Positions 46,857-55,227 of a stretch of 64,000 nt of DNA are shown here, in pieces. Under the pieces are notes generated by a model that saw only the letters and a list, made by a program, of their open reading frames with translations, did no database searches and had not been told where the DNA came from. The position numbers were made by a program, and so were the translations under genes. Numbering within the stretch: the first letter of the stretch is position 1; the number at the start of each line of letters is the position of its first letter. The stretch lies in contig JAGQRH010000003.1 of NCBI GenBank assembly GCA_020425605.1, forward strand, positions 139,011 to 203,010, read 5' to 3'. The DNA is from Planctomycetota bacterium (GTDB lineage: Bacteria > Planctomycetota > UBA8742 > UBA2392).

Positions 46857-48800
46857 ATGAGCACACGCTGGAAGATCATCATTGCCGCCGTCACCCTGAG
46901 CCTGCTGGGCGCGGGTCTCGTTGTTTCGTTCCTGCTGGTCAACCACATCGACACCTATGAGACGGAACACACCGACATCCAGCGCCCCAAGCCACGGGAC
47001 CTGCTGGCCGACGACAGGCTGGAAGACAAGAAGCCCGCATTTGATCCCGAACTGATCGACAGCCGGCCGTTCGGCGAGGGCGAGCACACGTGGCAGATCA
47101 ATGCCAGCGCGGCCGTGATCCGGCTGGATGTACCGGATATTCGAAGCGACGACAAAGACGCCCTGCAGCGCCTGTATCCCGACTACGCCTCGGCCGCCAA
47201 GGCGCTTAAGGCGGCAGGTTTTGAGGTGCTGCCGAGCGTCAACCTGCTGGGCGGCAAGGCCAAGCAGTTCGACGACGGCTTGTTTGCCGCCCTCGACCAG
47301 TACATGGTCCAGAACAGTGAGTTGGGCGTGCGCGACATAGAGCTCTGCGTCCGGCAGATCCTCACGGAGCTGAACCCGACCGGCGAGCCCTACGCCTGGC
47401 TGTGGGCAAGTCTGGAAATCGGGCGCTTCATCACGCCCGAAGAACACCAGCGCCGCCCCGCGATGGCGGGCGCGTTCGTCGACAGCTTCCTGCTGAATGA
47501 GGCCCGTTCCAAGCCGGTTGGTTTCTACACGTGGAACGAGAACCTGAAGCGCGTCTTCCAGTTCCTGCGCTATCTGCAACAGCCGTTCTTCGACCGGGCC
47601 GGCACGCCGCAGGTTCTCGCCAACGCGCTTGCGCGCAACGGCCAGGCGCGCGAGCAGTACGTGCGCATGTTGGAGTTTTACGCAAAGCTGAGCGATCCAT
47701 TCAAAGGCATGTCATTGATGCCGTTGCTGGTTGAGTCGAATGAAGACAGAAGCCTGCTCGAGATCGCAGAAGCAGTGGGCGCGCGCGAGGCTTCAGTCGC
47801 GTTCCTGCCTTACTCGGACTCGCCGGAAGTGCAGTTGTTCGACCGGCTATACGCCGACGGAATGCCGACCGCGACTGACCTGATGGAGGACCTGATCAGC
47901 GCCATCCGCGACGGCAAGCTCGACCTCAAGCCCGGCGAACACAGCGGATGGTACGACTATCAGCTGTACGCACTGGAGACACTGGTGTTGCCGGATCGCG
48001 GCGAAGGCAATGACAAGCTGCTGCTCACGAAGAAGTACAAGCTGCGCCTGCTGGACGCCTTCAAGGCAATGGTTACCAAGACTCGCGAGACACACATCCG
48101 CAGCATGGCGGCGGCCGGAGAAGCCTCCGCGGCGCCGCAGCCTGAGCAGCCCGTGCGGCCGCGCCTGCGAGTTGAGCCGAACCCGACCTACTACCTGCGC
48201 ATCGCGCGCAGCTACGCGTTCCTGCAGAACTTCTTGAATGCGAGCGTTGAAGACCTGAACGGCATGCCGGGCTGGTGCGCCGATGGCCGACGTGACTCGG
48301 CACTCGGCGATGAGCTTGAGAACATGCGCCTGCTGTTTTACGGACTCTACTTCGTCAGTTGTGAAGACATCGGGCACAAGCCTCAGATGCTGGACGGTGA
48401 GATCGACGAGCCGGATTATGTCCGGGCGCTCGCAACCAAGTGGCTCGACGATTGGGAATCGGACCCCGACCTCAGCGTGGACACACGCGTAGCGGTGCCG
48501 ATTTATCGCGACGACACGGTTTCCCGCTTCTGGTGCACGGTCGGCGTCCGGCCGATCAAGCTGCAAGCCGACTACCGCCGCGCCCCAAGCTGGCGCCCAA
48601 TGCCGAGCGCCGGCGATGCACCGGAGGCTTGGGCAGAAATTCCAGGCGGCCGGCTGCAGCCGCTGGATTGCGTGATCCTGGGCGATGACTTCCTAGAAGT
48701 CGAGCTTGGCGCTGGGGCAACCCTCACACGCGCCGAGTTGCGAAAGGCCTGCGACGCAGGTTCCACACGAGAAGAGATCGCATCAGCGCTGCGGCGTTAG
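46857..48800 (+). CDS. Membrane-anchored protein of unknown function
   Basis: Protein of 647 aa that I do not recognise. One N-terminal TM helix or uncleaved signal (about residues 7-27) is followed by an alpha-helical domain of about 500 residues (LYPDYASAAKALKAAGFEVLPSVNLLGG, WLWASLEIGRFIT). A C-terminal part reads AVPIYRDDTVSRFWCTVGV. It might be a degenerate relative of DUF3160-type proteins; that is only an impression. It is likely periplasmic with a membrane anchor. Confidence 0.65.
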   Translation: MSTRWKIIIAAVTLSLLGAGLVVSFLLVNHIDTYETEHTDIQRPKPRDLLADDRLEDKKPAFDPELIDSRPFGEGEHTWQINASAAVIRLDVPDIRSDDKDALQRLYPDYASAAKALKAAGFEVLPSVNLLGGKAKQFDDGLFAALDQYMVQNSELGVRDIELCVRQILTELNPTGEPYAWLWASLEIGRFITPEEHQRRPAMAGAFVDSFLLNEARSKPVGFYTWNENLKRVFQFLRYLQQPFFDRAGTPQVLANALARNGQAREQYVRMLEFYAKLSDPFKGMSLMPLLVESNEDRSLLEIAEAVGAREASVAFLPYSDSPEVQLFDRLYADGMPTATDLMEDLISAIRDGKLDLKPGEHSGWYDYQLYALETLVLPDRGEGNDKLLLTKKYKLRLLDAFKAMVTKTRETHIRSMAAAGEASAAPQPEQPVRPRLRVEPNPTYYLRIARSYAFLQNFLNASVEDLNGMPGWCADGRRDSALGDELENMRLLFYGLYFVSCEDIGHKPQMLDGEIDEPDYVRALATKWLDDWESDPDLSVDTRVAVPIYRDDTVSRFWCTVGVRPIKLQADYRRAPSWRPMPSAGDAPEAWAEIPGGRLQPLDCVILGDDFLEVELGAGATLTRAELRKACDAGSTREEIASALRR

Positions 48801-48809
48801 CTTGATGGG

Positions 48810-49229
48810 TTACTCGTCGTCGGAAGAAGACGGTGGGTGCCCGTCGCGGCGTAGCGCCGCTTCTTTCTCGTACGCGTCGAGGATCGCCTTGTGGACGTAG
48901 TCCCGCACTTCGCTGCGAATGGGATGCACCAGGTCGAAGTGCAGTTTCGCGCGCCCGCGAGCGTCTGTGTCTGCCCGGTTATGAGACAGCTTGCTGCCGC
49001 ACTCATTGCAGAACTTGGCGCGCAGATGATTCTTGTAGCTGCACTTCGGGCACTTGTCGGTGATCTTGCGCGAGGGCATCGCGATAAACGGCGTGTCGTC
49101 GCCCTGGATAATCTTCAGGTCCTTAATGACAAACGCGTTGTTGAGCGTGACGCTGCAATAGCCGAGGAGCTTGTCGTCGTCTTCGGCGGCCAACTTTACC
49201 CTGACTTCCGTGACCTCAATGTCACGCAT
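48810..49229 (-). CDS. spoVG: SpoVG-family protein with zinc-ribbon insertion
   Basis: RNA/DNA-binding regulator of 139 aa; ordinary SpoVG has about 90-100 aa. The start MRDIEVTEVRVKL, the middle VTLNNAFVIKDLKII and the end VHPIRSEVRDYVHKAILDAYE match SpoVG. Between them is a ribbon with Cys 60, 63, 74 and 77 (CPKC...CNEC), which should bind zinc. ATG 49229 is 4 bases after the ispE stop, so the two are co-transcribed; this ispE–spoVG proximity is also known from Bacillus. A longer upstream extension inside ispE is not homologous. Confidence 0.92.
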   Translation of the reverse strand: MRDIEVTEVRVKLAAEDDDKLLGYCSVTLNNAFVIKDLKIIQGDDTPFIAMPSRKITDKCPKCSYKNHLRAKFCNECGSKLSHNRADTDARGRAKLHFDLVHPIRSEVRDYVHKAILDAYEKEAALRRDGHPPSSSDDE

Positions 49230-49233
49230 GGGT

Positions 49234-50100
49234 CTATCCCCATACTGCACCACCGGGCAAAGTCTTGACTGCGTAGGCGCGCCCGAGCGATCTGGCCGTG
49301 AGCGAATCTTCCAACTGTTGGGCAGCCGCCTCATCGTTAAGAAGAAAGGCGACTGAAGAACCTGAGCCACTTACAAATCGCACAAGAACGCCTGGCTCGT
49401 GTGCGGTTGATTCCCAAGCCGCTCTTAACTTCGCGGAGACCTTGAGTGCACTCTCCTGCAACCGGTTAAAGACGCCGGATGCCAACTGCGGGGCATCCAT
49501 TTTGGCCGGCAGAAATAAGTAACAGTTACGAGGCGAATACGTCAAGTCCCGGGAGAGCTCGCCATAGACCTGCGGGGTTGGGCAAACGTCATTGGGATAC
49601 AGCAGCACCAGGTGAAACACCCCAATATCTGGTAGCTGCTCCACGATTTCACCACGACCTGTACATACTGCCGTTCCGCCCTCAACGAAAAATGCACAGT
49701 CGCTGCCGACTCGGGCAACGATATCCTGTAGGACATTTTTGTGCAAATGAAGATCCCAAAGTCGGTTTAAGGCAATCAGTGCATTTGCGGCATCGCTGCT
49801 TCCGCCGCCCAGTCCGGCACCGTGTGGAATCTGTTTGTTCAAGGCAATCTGTGCGCCACGCCCCGGAGCGTGATGCTGTCGCATGAGTTCCGCCGCACGG
49901 TAGACCAGGTTTTTCTCTGGGGCGCCGAGATCGATGTTGCAGGTAAGAATCAGCTCGCCGTCGGCACGATCTTCGACTGAGATTTCATCAAACAGGCTGA
50001 CGGCCTGCATGACGGTCTCCAGTTCATGGTACCCATCAGGGCGTTTGCCCTTCACTTCCAGGAACCAGTTCACTTTGGCGGGTGCTTTGATCGTAAACAT
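49234..50100 (-). CDS. ispE: 4-diphosphocytidyl-2-C-methyl-D-erythritol kinase
   Basis: GHMP-fold kinase (288 aa) of the MEP isoprenoid pathway; phosphorylates CDP-methylerythritol. The start is IKAPAKVNWFLEVKGKRPDGYHE, with the catalytic Lys in APAKVN. The ATP-binding loop reads PHGAGLGGGSSDAA (about 92-105) and the catalytic Asp lies in GSDCAFF. It is full length. TAGGCT lies 6 nt before the ATG, so it may be leaderless. The stretch 49400-50000 has visibly lower GC than its neighbours. Confidence 0.96.
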   Translation of the reverse strand: MFTIKAPAKVNWFLEVKGKRPDGYHELETVMQAVSLFDEISVEDRADGELILTCNIDLGAPEKNLVYRAAELMRQHHAPGRGAQIALNKQIPHGAGLGGGSSDAANALIALNRLWDLHLHKNVLQDIVARVGSDCAFFVEGGTAVCTGRGEIVEQLPDIGVFHLVLLYPNDVCPTPQVYGELSRDLTYSPRNCYLFLPAKMDAPQLASGVFNRLQESALKVSAKLRAAWESTAHEPGVLVRFVSGSGSSVAFLLNDEAAAQQLEDSLTARSLGRAYAVKTLPGGAVWG

Positions 50101-50106
50101 CGCGCC

Positions 50107-50112
50107 AGCCTA
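50107..50112 (-). promoter_or_regulatory. -10 box of ispE, leaderless spacing
   Basis: TAGGCT on the minus strand with a 6-nt gap (GGCGCG) to the ATG, and no Shine-Dalgarno. Confidence 0.5.
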
Positions 50113-50142
50113 GCGCGGCCGTCAATGTCAGGCCACTGGCGG

Positions 50143-50610
50143 CTAGGGGCTGTTGGGCTTCAGCTCTGCGCTGCCGAGTTGTTCACCTTCGGTCACGCGC
50201 ATTCGCATCTTCTCAAAGGTGAAAGCCATGTCGTCATAGGGCCGGAAGTCCGGCCCATGGGCGGAGCCGCCGGTGTTGACCCGGCTGATGCGGGCATTGA
50301 GCAGCTCATAGGTCAGGCGGTAGATCTCCTTGCCGTCCTTTTCGGCCACCAGCTCCACGATCACCTGGGAAAGCACCTCGCCGGTCTGGCAGAGCCGCAT
50401 GAAGATCGGCGTGGCAGCGTCCGTTTCGCGCGCGACCGAAAGGTCGTAGATCTGCGTACGTCGCGGCTGGCCGGCCATCGGCTGGTCGGCATAGATGCCG
50501 TGGCTGACGGACGTCAGCTCACACTTGTCACGTACGCTGTCGCCGGGCTTCACGTGGCGATCAAGCCCGTTGACCTTCAGTGTCCAGTTCTTCTTGATTT
50601 CGTCGGACAT
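50143..50610 (-). CDS. Hcp-like (type VI secretion tube fold) protein
   Basis: Protein of 155 aa. The pattern of alternating strands resembles Hcp: VNGLDRHVKPGDS at the start, then QIYDLSVARETDAATPIFMRLCQTGEVLSQVIVELVAEKDG, ISRVNTGGSAH and DDMAFTFEKMRMRVTE. Hcp builds the hexameric tube of T6SS, but no other T6SS gene is present. It may be a stand-alone relative with another role. A TACACT -10-like box lies in the leader. The assignment is by pattern of conserved residues only. Confidence 0.65.
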   Translation of the reverse strand: MSDEIKKNWTLKVNGLDRHVKPGDSVRDKCELTSVSHGIYADQPMAGQPRRTQIYDLSVARETDAATPIFMRLCQTGEVLSQVIVELVAEKDGKEIYRLTYELLNARISRVNTGGSAHGPDFRPYDDMAFTFEKMRMRVTEGEQLGSAELKPNSP

Positions 50611-50683
50611 GGGAATGCCCTCGGTTTGGGTGAGCGAACTTCAGTGTACCCGCTCAACTGGCGCGAAGCGGGGCCATTTCCAA

Positions 50684-51163
50684 CTATCGTTTGACGCGTC
50701 GGGCGATCTCGCGTTTGGCCTGCTTTTCCTTTAACGACTGGCGCTTGTCGTAGAGTTTCTTTCCCTTGCAAACGCCAAGCTCGACCTTCGCAAAGCCGTT
50801 CTTGAAGTAAACCGACAGCGGAATCAGCGTGTGGCCTTGCTCCATGAGCTTGCTGCGGAGCTTGCTGATCTCGTTCTTGTGCAGCAGCAGCGCGCGCTTT
50901 CGCTTGGGCTCGTGCGCCTCGATCTGGTTGCCGCGGTTCCACTCGGGAATCTGCAGGTTCATCAACCAGACAAGCGACTTTTTCTTGTCCACCACGGCAT
51001 GGGCGTCGCTGATGATGCAGTGGCCGGCCCGCAGGGACTTCACCTCGGCGCCCTGGAGCTTGATGCCGGCTTCGTACTTCTCCAGCACGTGGTAATCGTG
51101 AAACGCCCGCCGGTTGGTGGCGATGACTTTGCGTTCGCTCTCGGTTTCTGCAGCCTTGGCCAT
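50684..51163 (-). CDS. smpB: SsrA-binding protein SmpB
   Basis: tmRNA partner in trans-translation, 159 aa. The OB-fold has ATNRRAFHDYHVLEKYEAGIKLQGAEVKSLR, then HEPKRKRALLLHKNEI and GHTLIPLSVYFKNGFAKVELGVCKGKKLYDKR. The C-terminal basic tail, needed for decoding, is intact. The tmRNA gene itself is not visible in the window. TAAGGT sits 6 nt before the ATG. Confidence 0.97.
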   Translation of the reverse strand: MAKAAETESERKVIATNRRAFHDYHVLEKYEAGIKLQGAEVKSLRAGHCIISDAHAVVDKKKSLVWLMNLQIPEWNRGNQIEAHEPKRKRALLLHKNEISKLRSKLMEQGHTLIPLSVYFKNGFAKVELGVCKGKKLYDKRQSLKEKQAKREIARRVKR

Positions 51164-51169
51164 GGCGCA

Positions 51170-51175
51170 ACCTTA
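51170..51175 (-). promoter_or_regulatory. -10 box of smpB, leaderless spacing
   Basis: TAAGGT on the minus strand, 6 nt (TGCGCC) before the ATG, with no Shine-Dalgarno. Confidence 0.45.
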
Positions 51176-51223
51176 ACGCGCGATGGTTGCGCCCGCCATC
51201 GGCGGCTCCTGATCGAGGCAGGA

Positions 51224-52345
51224 TCACTTTTCCGGGTAGATTGCTTCGTAGCCGCCGATCAAGAATGCTGCGCCGTCTCCTTTGAACAACAGCGCAAACA
51301 ACGGATCGATCGACGAGCCGGCACCTATGAGTTCTTTCCCGTCAACTTTCAGGATGATCTTTCTACTACCATCGCTATTGGGCGTTATCTCCCAAACGTG
51401 TTCCTGCCACTCGCCCCGCTTCAGCGGGCAAGAGGAGTACACGGAGCCGTCGACATCAAGCGTAACCCACTTGTCGTCCTTGATGATCGGGGTATAGGTC
51501 GAGTTCCAACTCCCGAACGCGAGCGAGTAATTGCCACCCGAGCCTTCCAGCACATTGGTTCGAAGTTTAAGGATTAACTTCGCGTTCTTCTTCAATGCGT
51601 CAGGCATTGTCTTGAAGTTCATCCAGCCGTTCGCCTGAATGAAGGTGTTCTCGCCATACTCGACGGTCCCTTCTTTCTCCCAACCGTCGAGTGCCAGCAC
51701 ATCAATGCCCGTCAGCTCCCATTTTTGGTAGTTGCGATCCCGTTCAGCCGCCAGCTTGTCCCATTGTGCCTGAACCGTCTTTGCGTCCAGTTCCGGTTTG
51801 TCAAATTGGAAGCGCAACACATCAACCGTCTGCTCGATCCTGATTTCGTCCTTCAGCCCCTTGCGGAAGGGCTCCAGAGCCTTTGAACTCAGGTGGCGTG
51901 AAGTGAAACCGTCAAATGTGAACTTGAAGGAGGATGACTCCTCATCCAGGGTTTGGAACCGCTTCACAAGTTGCTGTATGCCGTCCTCGTCCTCCGTGAC
52001 CAGCCAAAGATCGATGATCGGCCGCTCGTCCTCGCTATCGATGTAGTCCTTCACGTACTTGTACAGGCCGGCTACTTTCAGAGTAACGGCTGCTTTTAGC
52101 GCCAATGGGCGCTTGTCATCGTCCTTCATGGCGCTCTTCAGTGTTCGCTGCGCGAGCGCCGGATCTTCCGGTCGTAGCGACTTGAGTATCTCTTCGCGAC
52201 GTTTGTCCGCCGTACTTTCGTTCAGATACTCCTCAAGCAGCTTTTTTACATCGCGCTCTTTCATCGCCGCGTAGACGGGAAGTGCGTTGAACTGTGCGAC
52301 CAGCAAGAGGGCAACAAGGCAAACCAACCCGATACGTCGGATCAT
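51224..52345 (-). CDS. Secreted HEAT-like/LamG-like protein, paralogue 2
   Basis: Protein of 373 aa with a signal peptide (ending near VYAAM). The N-terminal helical repeats start ERDVKKLLEEYLNESTADKRREEILKSL. A C-terminal beta-rich region (from about residue 215) resembles a concanavalin/LamG-like fold and ends GDGAAFLIGGYEAIYPEK. It starts 8 bases after its paralogue, with which it shares the N-terminal repeat pattern, for example QRTLK in both. Function unknown. Confidence 0.75.
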   Translation of the reverse strand: MIRRIGLVCLVALLLVAQFNALPVYAAMKERDVKKLLEEYLNESTADKRREEILKSLRPEDPALAQRTLKSAMKDDDKRPLALKAAVTLKVAGLYKYVKDYIDSEDERPIIDLWLVTEDEDGIQQLVKRFQTLDEESSSFKFTFDGFTSRHLSSKALEPFRKGLKDEIRIEQTVDVLRFQFDKPELDAKTVQAQWDKLAAERDRNYQKWELTGIDVLALDGWEKEGTVEYGENTFIQANGWMNFKTMPDALKKNAKLILKLRTNVLEGSGGNYSLAFGSWNSTYTPIIKDDKWVTLDVDGSVYSSCPLKRGEWQEHVWEITPNSDGSRKIILKVDGKELIGAGSSIDPLFALLFKGDGAAFLIGGYEAIYPEK

Positions 52346-52353
52346 GGCAACTC

Positions 52354-53472
52354 CTATTCGTACCACCAGTCCGCCCCACCCACGAGCGCGGGACTGTGGC
52401 TCAATTGCATGTTGAGCGTCAGCGCGCGCAGCGGCGCGTTTAGCGTGTAATAGCGAGCCTTGATCTTCAGCTCTTCGCCGTCGACAAGCAGGTTGCAGCG
52501 CCGCCGGTCCACATTCTTCTTGTCGCCTTCGTTGATGACGTGCAACTCGAGCTCGACCCACTTGGTGTGGTCCACTTTCTTTTCGGCCGACTCGCCGGTC
52601 GTGAACTCGAAGAACCACCGATCCTTGGTGTAAATGAACCGGGCATTCTGGCTTGCATCAGTCGTGGTGAAATTCACTTCAATGTGTTCAGCCTCGTCGG
52701 CTCGGATGCGCAGCCGGATCGTGAAGCTCCGAGAACTCCAGTCTTCGGGAAACTCCTTCAGCATCGTGATCTTGCCCGGCTGCAGTTCATAGTTGCGGCG
52801 AACGGATTTGGCGCCTTGCAAGTCAAATGGAAGTTCGAACAGTGGCTTACCCTTGCGTTCAAACTCCTTGGCGTCGTTCATCAGCGCTTTCATGCGATCA
52901 TCCCAGCCGGCTACCAGGTCTTCAGCCGAGACTTCGGGCGCATTCAGTTGATACCTCAGGATGGCAAGCGCGGACTCACCCCTGTCTGGATCCTCCAGGC
53001 TGTCACGAAAGAGGGGCGCCAGGTCCAGCGGTAGCCAGTTGTTCTGAAACCGCTGCGTCAATCCTTTGAAAACGGCGCCATCGGTTGCTTCGTCTCCCCA
53101 CCGTTCGACCAGTTTTTCGGCGGTGTCGCCTTCCTGCAGACCGACGAGATAGTCCATCGCCAGGTCAGGCTCCTCGTCGAAGTACTTCCAGACAAGATCG
53201 GTGAGACCGGGCACTCCCAACTCGGCGGCAAGTTCCATCGTCGCATGGCGCTCATCGTCGTCACGAATTGACTTCTTCAAGGTCCGCTGCAACAGCAGCG
53301 GGTCGGCATCGCCCAACGTTGCGAGAATCTCGCTACGCCGAACTTCGCCAGTCTTTTTCGAGACATACTCTTTGGCCAGCTTGGCGGCGTCGCGCTCAGT
53401 GATTTCCCCATGCGCCACGACGCAAAGGGACAGTAGGAGAAACGCGGTTGCAACAATGCGGATTGTATTCAT
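52354..53472 (-). CDS. Secreted HEAT-like/LamG-like protein, paralogue 1
   Basis: Protein of 372 aa with a signal peptide (MNTIRIVATAFLLLSLCVVAHG). It continues with ITERDAAKLAKEYVSKKTGEVRRSEILATL, the same pattern as the gene downstream, so the pair arose by tandem duplication. The C-terminus is beta-rich (SSRSFTIRLRIRADEAEHIEVNF). I start at ATG 53472; a GTG at 53487 would put five residues before the signal. No catalytic motif is seen. Confidence 0.75.
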   Translation of the reverse strand: MNTIRIVATAFLLLSLCVVAHGEITERDAAKLAKEYVSKKTGEVRRSEILATLGDADPLLLQRTLKKSIRDDDERHATMELAAELGVPGLTDLVWKYFDEEPDLAMDYLVGLQEGDTAEKLVERWGDEATDGAVFKGLTQRFQNNWLPLDLAPLFRDSLEDPDRGESALAILRYQLNAPEVSAEDLVAGWDDRMKALMNDAKEFERKGKPLFELPFDLQGAKSVRRNYELQPGKITMLKEFPEDWSSRSFTIRLRIRADEAEHIEVNFTTTDASQNARFIYTKDRWFFEFTTGESAEKKVDHTKWVELELHVINEGDKKNVDRRRCNLLVDGEELKIKARYYTLNAPLRALTLNMQLSHSPALVGGADWWYE

Positions 53473-53559
53473 GGTGATCTCGCGCACTTTCGCTCATGCT
53501 GACGGTATGTGCCGCGAGAAGCAACTTTGAAATGAGGACCACGTTCTGCAGCGATTGCT

Positions 53560-55107
53560 TCACGAGTCGGCGCGGTCGAGGGTGCGGTAGCCGATTGCCT
53601 CTGTCACGTGCTCGGCGCGAACGTCTGCCACCCCTTCAAGGTCGGCGATCGTGCGGGCGATTTTGCGGATGCGGGTATAGGCGCGCGCACTGAGCTGCAG
53701 GCTCTCCATTGCCGTATCGAGCAGAGTCTTCACTTCGGGCGACAGGTCCGCGTATTTGCGGACTTCCTTGTCCGTCATGGCCGCATTGTTGTGCAGCCCC
53801 TTGCGTGCGGACTTGAACCGCTGCGTCTGCACGTCGCGCGCGGCCTGGACTTTCGCGCGCATGTCCGCACTGCTGAGCCCGGTCGTCCCACCGGAGAGTT
53901 CCTTGTAATCGACCGCCGGCACCTCGAGGTGAATATCAATGCGATCCAGCAACGGCCCGCTGATACGCCCGCGATAGGCGCTGATCTGGCGCGGGCTGCA
54001 GCTGCAGCGCTTGGCCGGGTGCCCGAGGTAGCCACACGGGCATGGGTTCATGGCGGCTACCATCATCATGCGCGCGGGGTAGGTCTGGCTGCCGCTTGCG
54101 CGACTGATCGTGACCGTCCCGTCCTCGAGCGGCTGGCGCATGACCTCAAGCGTCTTGCGGTTGAACTCAGGGAACTCGTCGAGGAACAGCACGCCGTTGT
54201 GCGCCAGGCTGATCTCACCGGGGCGCGGGTTTGTGCCACCGCCGATCATGCCGGCGTCACTGATGGTGTGGTGCGGGCTGCGGAACGGCCGCTTCGTAAT
54301 CAGCGGCATCTGCTTGGTCACCAGCCCGGCGACGCTATAGACCTTGGTCGTCTCAAGCGCTTCGTCGAGAGTCATGCGCGGCAGCACCGTCGGCAGGCGC
54401 TTGCTGAGCATGCTCTTGCCGACGCCGGGATTACCGAGCATCAGCACATTGTGCCCACCGGCGGCTGCGATCATCAGCGCGCGTTTGGCCGCCTCCTGGC
54501 CTTTCACGTCGCCGAAGTCAGCGCCGTAGTCCTCGGCGTGGTCGAAGTAGCTTTCGATGTCGGCCCGATAGGGCTCAATCGGCAGGTTGCCATTGATGAA
54601 GCCCACCACTTCGCGCAGGTGCCCGGCCGGGATAATGTCCATGCCTTCCACCACGCCGGCTTCGCCCGCGTTGTCTTCCGGCACGATCAGGGTCTTCACG
54701 CCGTTTGCCTTCAGTGCCAGCGCGATCGGCAGCACACCAGCCACGCCACGGATGCGGCCGTCGAGGGCCAACTCGCCGATCATGGCGTGTCGCCCGACTG
54801 CATTGGGGTCGACCTGATGGCTCACACCCAGCGCACCGATCGCGATCGGCAGGTCGTAAGCTGAGCCTTCCTTCTTCAGGTCCGCAGGCGCGAGGTTCAC
54901 CGTGAGTCGCAGCACGGGCCAGTCGTAGCCCGCGTTGTCCACGGCCGCCCGCACTCGCTCACGGGCCTCGGTGATGGACTTGTCCGGCAGCCCGACAACC
55001 GTGAATTGCGGATCGCCCTGCCGCGTACTCGGCGAGCCATCCACTTCGACGTCCACTGGCACGGCCGCAATACCGCTCACACCTGCGCTCATGATCTTCA
55101 CAATCAT
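53560..55107 (-). CDS. ComM/YifB-type Mg-chelatase-like AAA+ ATPase
   Basis: AAA+ ATPase of 515 aa, usual length for YifB/ComM. Residues 1-180 form the ChlI-like fold (VVGLPDKSITEARERVRAAV). Walker A is GNPGVGKS (225-232), Walker B LFLDEFPEFNRKTLE, and the arginine/sensor region contains MNPCPCG and DRIDIHLEVP. The C-terminal Mg-chelatase domain ends ARAYTRIRKIARTIADLEG. ComM drives branch migration in natural transformation of some bacteria; here only the family is certain. TATAAC lies 6 nt before the ATG. Confidence 0.93.
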   Translation of the reverse strand: MIVKIMSAGVSGIAAVPVDVEVDGSPSTRQGDPQFTVVGLPDKSITEARERVRAAVDNAGYDWPVLRLTVNLAPADLKKEGSAYDLPIAIGALGVSHQVDPNAVGRHAMIGELALDGRIRGVAGVLPIALALKANGVKTLIVPEDNAGEAGVVEGMDIIPAGHLREVVGFINGNLPIEPYRADIESYFDHAEDYGADFGDVKGQEAAKRALMIAAAGGHNVLMLGNPGVGKSMLSKRLPTVLPRMTLDEALETTKVYSVAGLVTKQMPLITKRPFRSPHHTISDAGMIGGGTNPRPGEISLAHNGVLFLDEFPEFNRKTLEVMRQPLEDGTVTISRASGSQTYPARMMMVAAMNPCPCGYLGHPAKRCSCSPRQISAYRGRISGPLLDRIDIHLEVPAVDYKELSGGTTGLSSADMRAKVQAARDVQTQRFKSARKGLHNNAAMTDKEVRKYADLSPEVKTLLDTAMESLQLSARAYTRIRKIARTIADLEGVADVRAEHVTEAIGYRTLDRADS

Positions 55108-55113
55108 TGCAGG

Positions 55114-55119
55114 GTTATA
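55114..55119 (-). promoter_or_regulatory. -10-like box of comM-type gene
   Basis: TATAAC on the minus strand, 6 nt before the ATG (CCTGCA), with no Shine-Dalgarno. The last base is C rather than T. Confidence 0.4.
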
Positions 55120-55215
55120 GCAGCAGCGCTCAAACGGAACACGCAGTACGCATCCCGTTTGCAGACTTGCGAAGTTGGGTGCACGGTTGCCTTCCGACTC
55201 TGCCCGGCCATGTGG

Positions 55216-55221
55216 TATGCT
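55216..55221 (+). promoter_or_regulatory. -10 box with leaderless spacing
   Basis: TATGCT, with 6 nt (TGCGGC) to the ATG at 55228. The divergent comM-type box lies about 100 bases away. Confidence 0.5.
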
Positions 55222-55227
55222 TGCGGC

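Noticed and set aside
50143..51163. T6SS cluster suggested by the Hcp-like gene
   Set aside because: No VgrG, sheath, baseplate or ClpV gene is present; neighbours are ispE, spoVG and smpB.
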